From NCBI RefSeq assembly GCF_900096915.1, contig NZ_FMYK01000017.1, positions 1 to 8,660 of the forward strand: DNA of 8,660 bases. Direction: 5' to 3'. Of the stretch, positions 1-6,048 are shown piece by piece. The number at the start of each line of letters is the position of its first letter. Position 1 is the stretch's first letter. The translations under genes were made by a program, and so were the position numbers. Source of the DNA: Acinetobacter marinus (lineage in GTDB: Bacteria > Pseudomonadota > Gammaproteobacteria > Pseudomonadales > Moraxellaceae). The notes under the pieces are model-generated. The model was not told the DNA's origin and did not search any database. It was given only the letters and a program-made list of their open reading frames with translations.

Positions 1-33
1 GCCCTGAAAATGCCGACCATGGAAAGGATTCAT
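1..33 (-). CDS. IS6-family transposase, N-terminal 11 residues (partial)
   Basis: Reading the minus strand from the ATG at 33-31 gives MNPFHGRHFQG, then the window ends. Acinetobacter IS6-family transposases (IS1006/IS1008/IS26 type) characteristically begin MNPF-GRHFQ. These enzymes are DDE transposases that move by replicative or conservative co-integrate formation. The gene is transcribed leftward, away from the copper genes. Because only the N-terminus is visible, its integrity cannot be judged. The identification rests on this motif together with the adjacent terminal repeat. Confidence 0.82.
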   Translation of the reverse strand, partial: MNPFHGRHFQG

Positions 34-79
34 ATGCTGCACCTTTAGCTAAAACAGTCTTCAGCTTACCATTCGTGGT

Positions 80-95
80 TATTTGCAACAGTGCC
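80..95. repeat. IS6 terminal inverted repeat (left element)
   Basis: TATTTGCAACAGTGCC is the exact reverse complement of the 16 bases at 8566-8581. It contains TTGCAA at 83-88, which in IS26-like elements can act as an outward -35 box. No convincing -10 lies at the right spacing here: the bases 17 nt downstream are CATATC. Confidence 0.9.
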
Positions 96-426
96 AAAGA
101 TAATGCATATCAATATGCAAACTGAAATGAGCCAAGATCATTGTTTAGATCAAGCACAGCAAGTCACTCAACATGGTATTAATCACGAAGTACAGACGAA
201 TACCGATTGCCATAATCATTTAGCTCTTAATCAGAATATAGATCACAAAAAGTGTCAGGAATGTTCTAGCTTATCCTGCCAGACACAGATCTCATGTCTT
301 CATTCTTTGCAAAGCTCGCTAGATCCCCTAGATACCTTCTATTCTATAGATCAGCCTAATTTTTATTACCCCAACCAATATCTAAATGGGTATTGGCAAG
401 AAATTTCACGTCCTCCTAAAATTTAA
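91..426 (+). pseudogene. CopL/DUF2946-like His/Cys-rich protein, 5'-truncated by IS6
   Basis: The open frame codes for 111 residues if read from a GTG that lies inside the IS terminal repeat, so its first residues are not native. From about residue 5 (HINMQTEMSQDHC) it is rich in His, Cys and Gln. It has a cluster KCQECSSLSC near residues 54-63 and a C-terminus ending in RPPKI, a pattern I associate with small CopL/DUF2946-like proteins encoded just upstream of copA in Gram-negative bacteria. Such proteins normally carry a signal peptide and act in or through the periplasm in copper-dependent expression or homeostasis. No signal peptide remains here, so the IS has most likely removed the promoter and the 5' end. 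Internal ATGs at 103, 115 and 127 exist, but none has a good ribosome binding site. The stop lies 47 bases before copA. The family call is from memory of the pattern and is tentative; truncation by the IS is better supported. Confidence 0.55.
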
Positions 427-473
427 CCAATTTTTTTAAAATTTATTTATTTTTCAAAAATTAAGGTTAAGTT

Positions 474-2231
474 ATGTCTCATAAAATTAGTTCGTACCTA
501 TTAGCAGGTATTTGTTTTGCATCGTCGCCTTTGGTTTTTGCCGAAGTGCGTGAATATCAGCTTGTTATTGATGAAGCAGTGGTCAGCCCAACTGGAAAGC
601 CTGTAAAGCGCATTACCGTAAATGGTCAATTTCCTGCGCCTTTGCTTGAGTTTGAAGAGGGTGATGAAGCCATCATTCGCGTGAAAAATAATTTAAAAAA
701 CCAAGATTCTTCTATTCATTGGCACGGACTGTTGTTGCCGGGCATTATGGATGGTGTACCGGGATTTAATGGTTTTAACGGTATTAAGCCTCAAAGCGAG
801 TATGTTTATAAATTCAAGATTCGCCAAAGCGGGACTTATTGGTATCACGCTCATTCTAAAGGACAGGAACAGGACGGCTTATATGGTTCTTTTGTGATTT
901 ATCCAAAAGGTAAAACACCATTGGCAGCACATGAAAAAGCTGAACGTGACTATGTGGTGATGTTGTCAGATTTTCATGAAAAAACCAGTGATCAAATTCA
1001 GAAAGATCTTAAAATTTCAGCTGAATATTATCAAGATCAGCGTGAAACCTTGGGTGATGTTTGGAAGCAGGTTAAACGTGATGGCATAAAAGCGACATGG
1101 TCTGACCGCAAAATGTGGAATCAGATGCGTATGCTAAAAACCGACATGTCGGATGTTACAGGTTATACCTTCCTCATTAATGGCAAAACACCTGAACAAA
1201 ATTGGACAGGAATGTTTAAACCGAATGAAAAAATTCGCCTACGTTTTGTGAATGCATCTGCGATGTCTTTCTACGATGTCCGTATTCCTAACTTGAAAAT
1301 GACTGTGGTCAGTGCTGATGGTCAGCCTGTAAAACCTGTTGCTGTGGATGAGTTTCGTATTGGCACAGCTGAAACTTATGATGTGATTGTGGAGCCCAAA
1401 GGCGGACATTATCAAATTGAAGCTGAGTCAATTGACCGTGCAGGCTATGCGATTGGTACACTGCACAATGAATTAAATCCTATGACACATGGCATTCATA
1501 TGCCTGCACCACGTCCACGCTCACTTTTGACCATGGAAGATATGGGACATGGTGGCGGTGATCATGCAGGAATGGATCATTCGAAAATGAACCACGGCAA
1601 TATGCAAGGCATGGATCACTCGAAAATGGATCATTCACAGCATGGCACAGCAAAACCACAAGAAAATGATCAAGTGGTTTATGGTTGGGCAAATGCATCT
1701 ACACCTGCGGGCAATAAAGCCTTGCAATATAGTGATTTAAAATCTTTAGAACCGCAAAAAGATACTCGTGAAGCTAGCAGTGAATTAGTAGTGCGTTTGG
1801 GCGGTACTATGGAGCGTTATATTTGGACGATTAACGGTAAAAAATTCAGCGATGCTGAGCCATTAAAAGTGAAGTATGGCGAGCGTATCCGTATCAAATT
1901 TATTAATGACAGTATGATGGCGCACCCCATGCATTTACATGGCATGTTTATGCAGTTGGAGAATGGTCAAGAGTCGGTAGATATGCCGAATAAACACACA
2001 TTGATTGTACCACCGGGTAAAACAGTGACTGCTTTATTAACTGCGGATGAGTTGGGCGAATGGGCAATCCATTGTCATTTGTTGTATCACATGAGTGCAG
2101 GAATGATGAACAAGTTGATCGTGGCAAATGTTAGCGATGAACAAGTGTCTACAACGCCAATTCAAGGTACAAATTCGACTCAAACTCACCAAGTAACTGA
2201 GCAAAAAGGAGCTGGACATGCACATCACTAA
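474..2231 (+). CDS. copA: Copper resistance multicopper oxidase CopA
   Basis: The 585-residue protein is a periplasmic multicopper oxidase of the CopA/PcoA type, which oxidises Cu(I) to Cu(II) using oxygen and so protects the periplasm. Residues 1-23 form a signal peptide that ends near VFA-E. Cupredoxin copper ligands are all visible: HWHG at 82-85, WYHAHS at 123-128, HPMHLHG at 484-490 and HCHLLYHM at 533-540, followed by Met544. Type 1 ligands are His484, Cys534, His539 and Met544; the remaining His pairs form the trinuclear site. A Met/His-rich loop at about 357-390 with repeated MDHSKM units is typical of the family and likely binds Cu(I). AAGG seven bases before the ATG supports the start. 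Unlike many CopA proteins, the leader has no twin arginine. Its last 14 bases overlap the next gene. The native promoter appears to be lost upstream. Confidence 0.95.
   Translation: MSHKISSYLLAGICFASSPLVFAEVREYQLVIDEAVVSPTGKPVKRITVNGQFPAPLLEFEEGDEAIIRVKNNLKNQDSSIHWHGLLLPGIMDGVPGFNGFNGIKPQSEYVYKFKIRQSGTYWYHAHSKGQEQDGLYGSFVIYPKGKTPLAAHEKAERDYVVMLSDFHEKTSDQIQKDLKISAEYYQDQRETLGDVWKQVKRDGIKATWSDRKMWNQMRMLKTDMSDVTGYTFLINGKTPEQNWTGMFKPNEKIRLRFVNASAMSFYDVRIPNLKMTVVSADGQPVKPVAVDEFRIGTAETYDVIVEPKGGHYQIEAESIDRAGYAIGTLHNELNPMTHGIHMPAPRPRSLLTMEDMGHGGGDHAGMDHSKMNHGNMQGMDHSKMDHSQHGTAKPQENDQVVYGWANASTPAGNKALQYSDLKSLEPQKDTREASSELVVRLGGTMERYIWTINGKKFSDAEPLKVKYGERIRIKFINDSMMAHPMHLHGMFMQLENGQESVDMPNKHTLIVPPGKTVTALLTADELGEWAIHCHLLYHMSAGMMNKLIVANVSDEQVSTTPIQGTNSTQTHQVTEQKGAGHAHH
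2205..2231 (+). promoter_or_regulatory. Coupled ribosome site/start/stop junction 1 (copA to small His/Met-rich gene)
   Basis: AAAGGAG at 2205-2211 lies six bases before ATG 2218, and the copA stop TAA (2229-2231) lies inside the first codons of the next gene. The overlap ATGCACATCACTAA also encodes the copA C-terminal residues HAHH. This arrangement implies translational coupling. It matches 2530-2556 at 21 of 27 positions. Confidence 0.8.
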
Positions 2232-2556
2232 TTTTGTATTTAAAGCGTTTTTTTCTGTTGCGGTATTGAGTTTAACAAGCTTAAGTTTGGCGCACGAAGG
2301 GCATCATTCAACTGCTCAGACTGATGGAAAAAATGTACCATCAATGAATCATCAAGCGATGTCTGAGATGGATCATTCACAGCATTCTCCACAAGAGCAT
2401 GCACAACACATGCAGATGATGGGGAAAATGAATCATGCTGCACATTCAGCACCGATGAACCATCAACATGCAGGTCATCAGCCAATGCATCACAAATCAA
2501 CAGAGAAACAGCAAGATCAAAAAGTACAGAAAGGAGATCAACATGCGCACCATTAA
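2218..2556 (+). CDS. Small secreted His/Met-rich protein, probable periplasmic copper binder
   Basis: This 112-residue protein sits between copA and copB and overlaps each by exactly 14 bases. Residues 1-25 are a Sec signal peptide ending SLA before HEGHH. The mature part has about 18 His and 9 Met in 87 residues, in units such as MDHSQH, MNHQ and HQPMHH, and has no Cys and no predicted fold. Such low-complexity His/Met segments bind Cu(I) and Cu(II), so a periplasmic buffer or chaperone for CopA or CopB is inferred. The N-terminal region resembles that of CopB (both have an SLAH-G-HS pattern at the cleavage site), which raises the possibility that it arose by partial duplication of copB. An 18-base stretch (2368-2385) is identical to one in the copA Met/His loop (1626-1643). 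The start is well supported by AAAGGAG. I do not recognise a named gene. Confidence 0.85.
   Translation: MHITNFVFKAFFSVAVLSLTSLSLAHEGHHSTAQTDGKNVPSMNHQAMSEMDHSQHSPQEHAQHMQMMGKMNHAAHSAPMNHQHAGHQPMHHKSTEKQQDQKVQKGDQHAHH
2530..2556 (+). promoter_or_regulatory. Coupled ribosome site/start/stop junction 2 (small gene to copB)
   Basis: AAAGGAG at 2530-2536 lies six bases before ATG 2543. The stop of the preceding gene (2554-2556) is inside the copB start region, in the overlap ATGCGCACCATTAA. This site fixes the copB start at 2543 rather than at the upstream in-frame ATG 2468. Geometry and sequence match junction 1. Confidence 0.8.
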
Positions 2557-3485
2557 TCTTTTTTCTAAAACTGTTTTAGCAAGCTCTTTGTTGATGGTCA
2601 GTGCAGTGAGTTTGGCACATAATGGTGAAGATCATAGTGCGCCTGAAAAAATGACAGTTGCTACATCTTCTAGTCAAAATCAGCCGATGCAAATGGATCG
2701 CTCTCAAATGAACCATAGCCAAATGAATCAGGCACAACATCAGGCAACATCTACGGTTAATCATTTACATCATGTACCAGATGCGAATGCTCAGCAGAGT
2801 TCGCATTATGATCATCGCTCAGAACACGGTGCGCAAATTTATGCGATTACGACAGTGGACAATAAGTGGCTTGTCAATGAAGATGGCACAGGTGATTTAA
2901 AGTCAGAGTTTGAAACCGTATTGGCACAGATGAAAATAAGGTTTTATTAAAATTCATGCCGATAAAGAAGAATCGCATGATGCACATTATGATGCCAAAC
3001 TTTTATATAGCCGTATGATTTCAGACTTTTGGGATACACAGATTGGTGCACGTTATCGTAGTGAAAAAGTTGAACTCAATGATCATCGCAAAGACACCGA
3101 AGAAAATGTTGATGCGGTGATTGGCTTACATGGTATGGCGCCATATTTCTTTGAAACTGATGCTTATCTCTATGCGGGAAAAGACAATTATGCGGGCTTT
3201 AGCCTAGAAACGGAACGTGATTTTCTGATTACGCAAAAGTTGATTATTCAACCTTATTTAGAGTTGGATGCTATCTTTAGTGATGACTCTAAATATGCGA
3301 AAAAAACTGGTTTAAGCAGTGCAACCGCAGGGTTTGAAACTCGCTATGAAATCAGTAAAAAGATCATGCCGTATATCGACATTGCCTATGAGTATTCAAA
3401 AGGTAATGATGAAACGTCGTGGCAAATAGAATCAAACTCTGAGAAAGGTTGGTTATATGGAGCTGGTGTTAGATTTAGATTTTAA
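2543..3485 (+). pseudogene. copB: Copper resistance outer-membrane protein CopB, frameshifted
   Basis: CopB/PcoB proteins are outer-membrane beta-barrels with a Met/His-rich N-terminal extension that work with CopA. Residues 1-25 are a signal peptide (SLAH at the cleavage site), followed by a His/Met-rich segment with MNHSQMN units, then the barrel. The reading frame is broken. The 2543 frame runs to a TAA at 2948-2950. The natural sequence continues in a second frame from about 2917 (RIGTDENKV) and in a third frame from about 2952 (KIHADKEES, then LYSRMISDFWDTQIG) to the stop at 3485. The simplest explanation is one base missing at CC 2916-2917 and one base missing between 2935 and 2951, for example in TTTT 2942-2945. 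Repaired, the product would be about 314 residues, normal for the family, ending in the aromatic YGAGVRFRF typical of an outer-membrane barrel. As written, only a truncated periplasmic fragment is made. Confidence 0.88.
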
Positions 3486-3542
3486 TTAATTTAATGATTA
3501 CTAAATAGCTTTATTTAAATAAAACTCTAGCTTAATGTGGCC

Positions 3543-3572
3543 GGAAGCAAAATGTTAACTTATTTTGCTTCC
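3543..3572 (+). terminator. Hairpin terminator candidate after copB
   Basis: GGAAGCAAAAT (3543-3553) pairs perfectly with ATTTTGCTTCC (3562-3572) around an 8-base loop. It lies 57 bases after the copB stop and before the dsbA ribosome site. The following T-tract is weak (TTATGATTT), so termination is likely but not certain. Confidence 0.6.
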
Positions 3573-3598
3573 TTATGATTTAAAGGACGATAATCCCA

Positions 3599-4214
3599 AT
3601 GAAAAAATTCCTTTTAGGAGCTGTTGCCGCATCTGTTTTGGCACTTTTCAGGTAGTGCTATGGCCAATTTTGTGGCAGGTCAGGACTATCAGGTGGTTGC
3701 AAAACCAGTTAAAGTCGAAAAACCGGGCAAAATTGAGGTACGTGAATTCTTCTGGTATGGCTGTGGTCACTGTTTCGCGCTTGAACCACATATGCAGGGC
3801 TGGTTGAAAAAATTACCCAAAGATATCCGTTTTGTACGTACACCTGCTGCAATGAACCCGCTTTGGGAACAGGCTGCACGTGCTTATTATGTTTCAGAAG
3901 CCCTGGGTGTGCGTCAAAAAGCACATTTACAGTTATTCCATGATATTCATGACAAGCAGCGTCCAATTTTAGAACAGGCACAATTGGCCAAGTTCTATAC
4001 CCGTTATGGTATTTCTGAAGAGAAATTTAACACGACTTATAAATCATTCCCGATTTCGTCAAAAATTGCTCAGGCAAAAAATTTGACTGCTCAATATCAG
4101 TTAAGCTGTGTACCAGCGGTGACCTTGAATGGTAAATATATTGTGCAGGGCAATGATGCCAAAGTAATTCAGGTGGTGAATTACCTGATTGAAAAAGAGC
4201 GTAAAGCCAAATAA
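3599..4214 (+). pseudogene. dsbA: DsbA-like thiol:disulfide oxidase, frameshifted in the signal peptide
   Basis: DsbA oxidises cysteines of secreted proteins in the periplasm. The natural start is ATG 3599, preceded by AAAGGA, and gives the Sec leader MKKFLLGAVAASVLAL. An extra T in TTTT 3645-3648 then sends the frame to a TAG at 3653. Removing one T restores SGSAMA followed by a 204-residue protein. The rest is intact: the redox motif CGHC at conceptual residues 55-58 in a thioredoxin-fold strand (EFFWYGCGHC), a helical insert, and a cis-proline segment CVPAVT with Pro172. The residue two before the cis-proline is Cys170, a third cysteine near the active site; the Acinetobacter homologues I recall have Gly there. 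The dipeptide GH, rather than the PH of E. coli DsbA, lies between the active cysteines. As written, translation from internal starts would give a protein without an export signal. The gene stands alone between two hairpins. Confidence 0.88.
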
Positions 4215-4233
4215 GACGCGATTGATTATCTCT

Positions 4234-4268
4234 AAAAAAAACCTGCATCGAATCTGCAGGTTTTTTTA
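4234..4268. terminator. Bidirectional rho-independent terminator
   Basis: ACCTGCA (4241-4247) pairs with TGCAGGT (4255-4261) around a 7-base loop, with AAAAAAA on the left and TTTTTTT on the right. It works in both directions: it ends dsbA on the plus strand and the convergent fragment (stop at 4291) on the minus strand. Confidence 0.92.
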
Positions 4269-4290
4269 TTTAAACTGGAGGAATGGTTAT

Positions 4291-4645
4291 TTACGTCCTG
4301 ACTGCCGGATCTGGTGTTTCTATCGGCGGGCGATACCAGTGTAAAATTCCTCGGAATAAGAGCTGCATCTGCAACACGCTTTGCGCTTTAAAGTCATGGG
4401 ATTGAATATGAATCGTGGATTGTATCTTTACCAGTTCATACCTGATATCTTCATTCAGAAAATGAATTTTCCTTTCTATTTCAACACGCAGAATTGCCGA
4501 GGCGCCCCGACGCTCTAAAACAAACAAAGGTGGTGTTTCAAAAAGTATGCTGAAAACGGGTAAGCGGATTAAATGGTTGATCTTACCTTTGCATGAGAGT
4601 GAGGCAAACCGGCATCTCATCGGATTATCTGGTTGGCACTCCAAC
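4291..4645 (-). pseudogene. 3' fragment of an unrecognised convergent gene
   Basis: On the minus strand an open frame runs into this region from inside the cadR 3' end (from 4713, in a different frame from cadR) and stops at TAA 4293-4291. The last 85 or so residues look like real protein, for example FVLERRGASAILRVEIERK and LLFRGILHWYRPP. The first 25 residues are cadR sequence read out of frame. The real gene has therefore lost its 5' end at a join somewhere between about 4545 and 4645. I do not recognise the family. The shared terminator with dsbA suggests that dsbA and this gene were convergent neighbours in the source chromosome and were moved together as one slice. There is no own start codon with a ribosome site, so it is probably not expressed as a functional protein. 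Confidence 0.55.
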
Positions 4646-5053
4646 CTACTGCTGATGCATGCTTCCCTCGCTAATTCCAGCAAGAACCCCACACGCCTTA
4701 ACTTCCCGGTCATCGTTGCAACGCGCTCTTAGTGAAACGAGTTGTTTCTCAAGCGCCTGTAGAGCGGTTATCTGCGAGCGCACATGAGAGATGTGATCAT
4801 CGAGCAAGGCATTGACAGCGGTACAGGACTGATGAGGGTCGTCCTGATAGCACTTTAGTTCGTGAATTTCTGCCAGTGACAGATCCAGGATGCGGCAGCG
4901 ACGAATAAAGGCCAGCCGCTCAACGTGTTTCTCGGTATAGACACGGTAACCGTTCTCCTGCCGACCAGGCGGCGGCAACAAGCCCTGCCGTTCGTAGAAG
5001 CGGATCGTCTGTGTATCTACCCCTACTGACTGTGCCAACTGACCAATACGCAT
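4646..5053 (-). CDS. cadR: MerR-family Cd/Pb-responsive regulator (CadR/PbrR type)
   Basis: The 135-residue protein has the MerR winged-helix DNA-binding domain at residues 1-70 (MRIGQLAQSVGV, TIRFYERQGLL, GYRVY), then a dimerisation helix and a metal-binding loop. Cys77, Cys112 and Cys121 match the three-cysteine pattern of CadR/PbrR proteins, with the CX8C loop near the C-terminus that senses Cd(II), Pb(II) or related divalent ions. Start ATG 5053 is chosen because GGAGG lies six bases upstream; a TTG at 5068 is in frame but overlaps that site. There is no His-rich tail of the kind found in Pseudomonas putida CadR, so a PbrR691-like protein is equally possible. It is divergent from the transporter and should bind the operator between the two genes, twisting DNA when metal binds. 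Base composition is clearly GC-richer than the copper region. Confidence 0.92.
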   Translation of the reverse strand: MRIGQLAQSVGVDTQTIRFYERQGLLPPPGRQENGYRVYTEKHVERLAFIRRCRILDLSLAEIHELKCYQDDPHQSCTAVNALLDDHISHVRSQITALQALEKQLVSLRARCNDDREVKACGVLAGISEGSMHQQ

Positions 5054-5084
5054 CGGGTTCCTCCGCAACGGATTCTCTACGCTT

Positions 5085-5115
5085 TTGACATTATAGCTAC
5101 TATATAGTTTTAAAT
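5085..5115 (+). promoter_or_regulatory. MerR-type promoter and operator for the cation transporter
   Basis: TTGACA (5085-5090) and TTAAAT (5110-5115) are separated by 19 bases, the overlong spacer of MerR-controlled promoters. Between them lies the dyad TATAG-CTA-CTATA (5092-5104), with further matching bases AC/GT at its flanks. This is where the divergent MerR protein would bind. The -10 TTAAAT is as I recall it for the pbrA promoter. Confidence 0.8.
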
Positions 5116-5148
5116 GAAAACCCGATCACATTCAAGTGGAGTCATATC

Positions 5149-6045
5149 ATGAGTAAAAACTGCGGAGGCCCTTGTGGCGACCATGCAAGGCCTGCGGCGG
5201 ATACCGATATGCAGGCCTCCTCCGATGCGTCGGGGGAATGGGTCAGTGTTTATGCCGTGCCGAAGATGGACTGTCCATCAGAAGAGCGCATGATTCGCCT
5301 GGCCCTGAACGGCGTTGAGGGGATTCGGGCACTGTCCTTCGACTTGTCGAACCGCCGGTTGAAGGTCGTGCATGACGGTGAGGTCGAGCCCGTCACCTCG
5401 AAACTGAAGACCTTGGGGCTAGGCGCCTCGCTTCAGGAAACCGTCGCTGCAAATCCGGAGACCATCAAGGCCGCCGAGTTTTCGGCAGCTTCTGCTAAGC
5501 AAGAATCCGGGACCCTGCGCTGGTTGCTCGGCATCAATGCACTTCTGTTCGTGGTGGAAATGACTGCCGGTCTGATCGCCCGGTCCACCGGCCTGATTGG
5601 AGAATCCCTGGACAATTTTGCCGATGCGGCGGTGTACGGGCTTGCCCTTTATGCGGTTGGACATAGCGTGAAAATGCAGGTACGTGCCGCGCATCTTGCT
5701 GGTGTACTGCAACTGATCTTGGCTGTGGGCGTACTCATAGAGGTGGTGAGACGCTTTGTATTCGGTAGTGAGCCTGAATCGCTGGTGATGATGGCTATCG
5801 CATTCGTCGCATTGATTGCCAATACCAGTTGTCTGCTGCTCATATCCAAACATCGGGAGGGCGGGGCGCACATGAAGGCAAGCTGGATATTCTCGGCCAA
5901 CGACGTGGTGATCAACCTGGGGGTCATCACCGCCGGCGCTCTGGTCGCGTGGACCGGGTCCAATTATCCGGATCTGATTATCGGCACCATCGCGGGGGTA
6001 ATTGTACTTAACGGTGCTAGACGCATTCTGGCGCTCAAGGATTAA
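5149..6045 (+). CDS. Cation transporter, CDF-like with N-terminal HMA-like domain
   Basis: This 298-residue inner-membrane protein starts with a short Cys motif (CGGPCGDH, residues 5-12). An HMA-like ferredoxin fold follows at about 31-95, where the usual MxCxxC is reduced to MDCPSEE (40-46). After a linker come about six membrane segments from roughly 123 to 290. The membrane part resembles the cation diffusion facilitator core: DNFAD (155-159) matches the DxxxD metal site of TM2, and SANDVVINLG (249-258) matches TM5. In TM5 the partner of Asp252, usually His or Asp four residues earlier, is Phe248. The cytoplasmic C-terminal CDF domain is absent. Divergent from cadR and three bases before lspA, it probably exports Cd, Pb or Zn. 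The start has GGAG upstream. It is not a P-type ATPase despite the HMA-like domain. Substrate is inference. Confidence 0.87.
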   Translation: MSKNCGGPCGDHARPAADTDMQASSDASGEWVSVYAVPKMDCPSEERMIRLALNGVEGIRALSFDLSNRRLKVVHDGEVEPVTSKLKTLGLGASLQETVAANPETIKAAEFSAASAKQESGTLRWLLGINALLFVVEMTAGLIARSTGLIGESLDNFADAAVYGLALYAVGHSVKMQVRAAHLAGVLQLILAVGVLIEVVRRFVFGSEPESLVMMAIAFVALIANTSCLLLISKHREGGAHMKASWIFSANDVVINLGVITAGALVAWTGSNYPDLIIGTIAGVIVLNGARRILALKD

Positions 6046-6048
6046 GCA

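Larger units (their letters stand above)
1..95 (-). mobile_element. IS6-family insertion sequence, 5' (IRL) end, partial
   Basis: The segment ends at position 95 with the reverse complement of GGCACTGTTGCAAATA, the terminal repeat typical of IS26/IS1006/IS1008-like elements. On the minus strand the transposase start codon lies at 33, with about 60 bases between it and the terminus, the usual arrangement for the IRL end of this family. The rest of the element lies left of the window. The same 16-base terminus recurs at 8566-8581. The exact IS name cannot be fixed from 95 bases. Confidence 0.88.

Noticed and set aside
83..111. Strong hybrid promoter from the IS6 -35 (TTGCAA) into the copper genes.
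   Set aside because: At 16-18 bases downstream there is only CATATC or similar. GATAAT at 99-104 is only 10 bases away. Possible but weak, so not listed as a feature.
2468..2542. Upstream in-frame ATG 2468 as the copB start.
   Set aside because: The start at 2543 has AAAGGAG at six bases and begins a proper signal peptide. The extension would put 25 polar residues ahead of it.
5054..5068. TTG at 5068 as the cadR start.
   Set aside because: The codons overlap the GGAGG site that serves ATG 5053, and MerR-family proteins of this type begin MRIGQLA.
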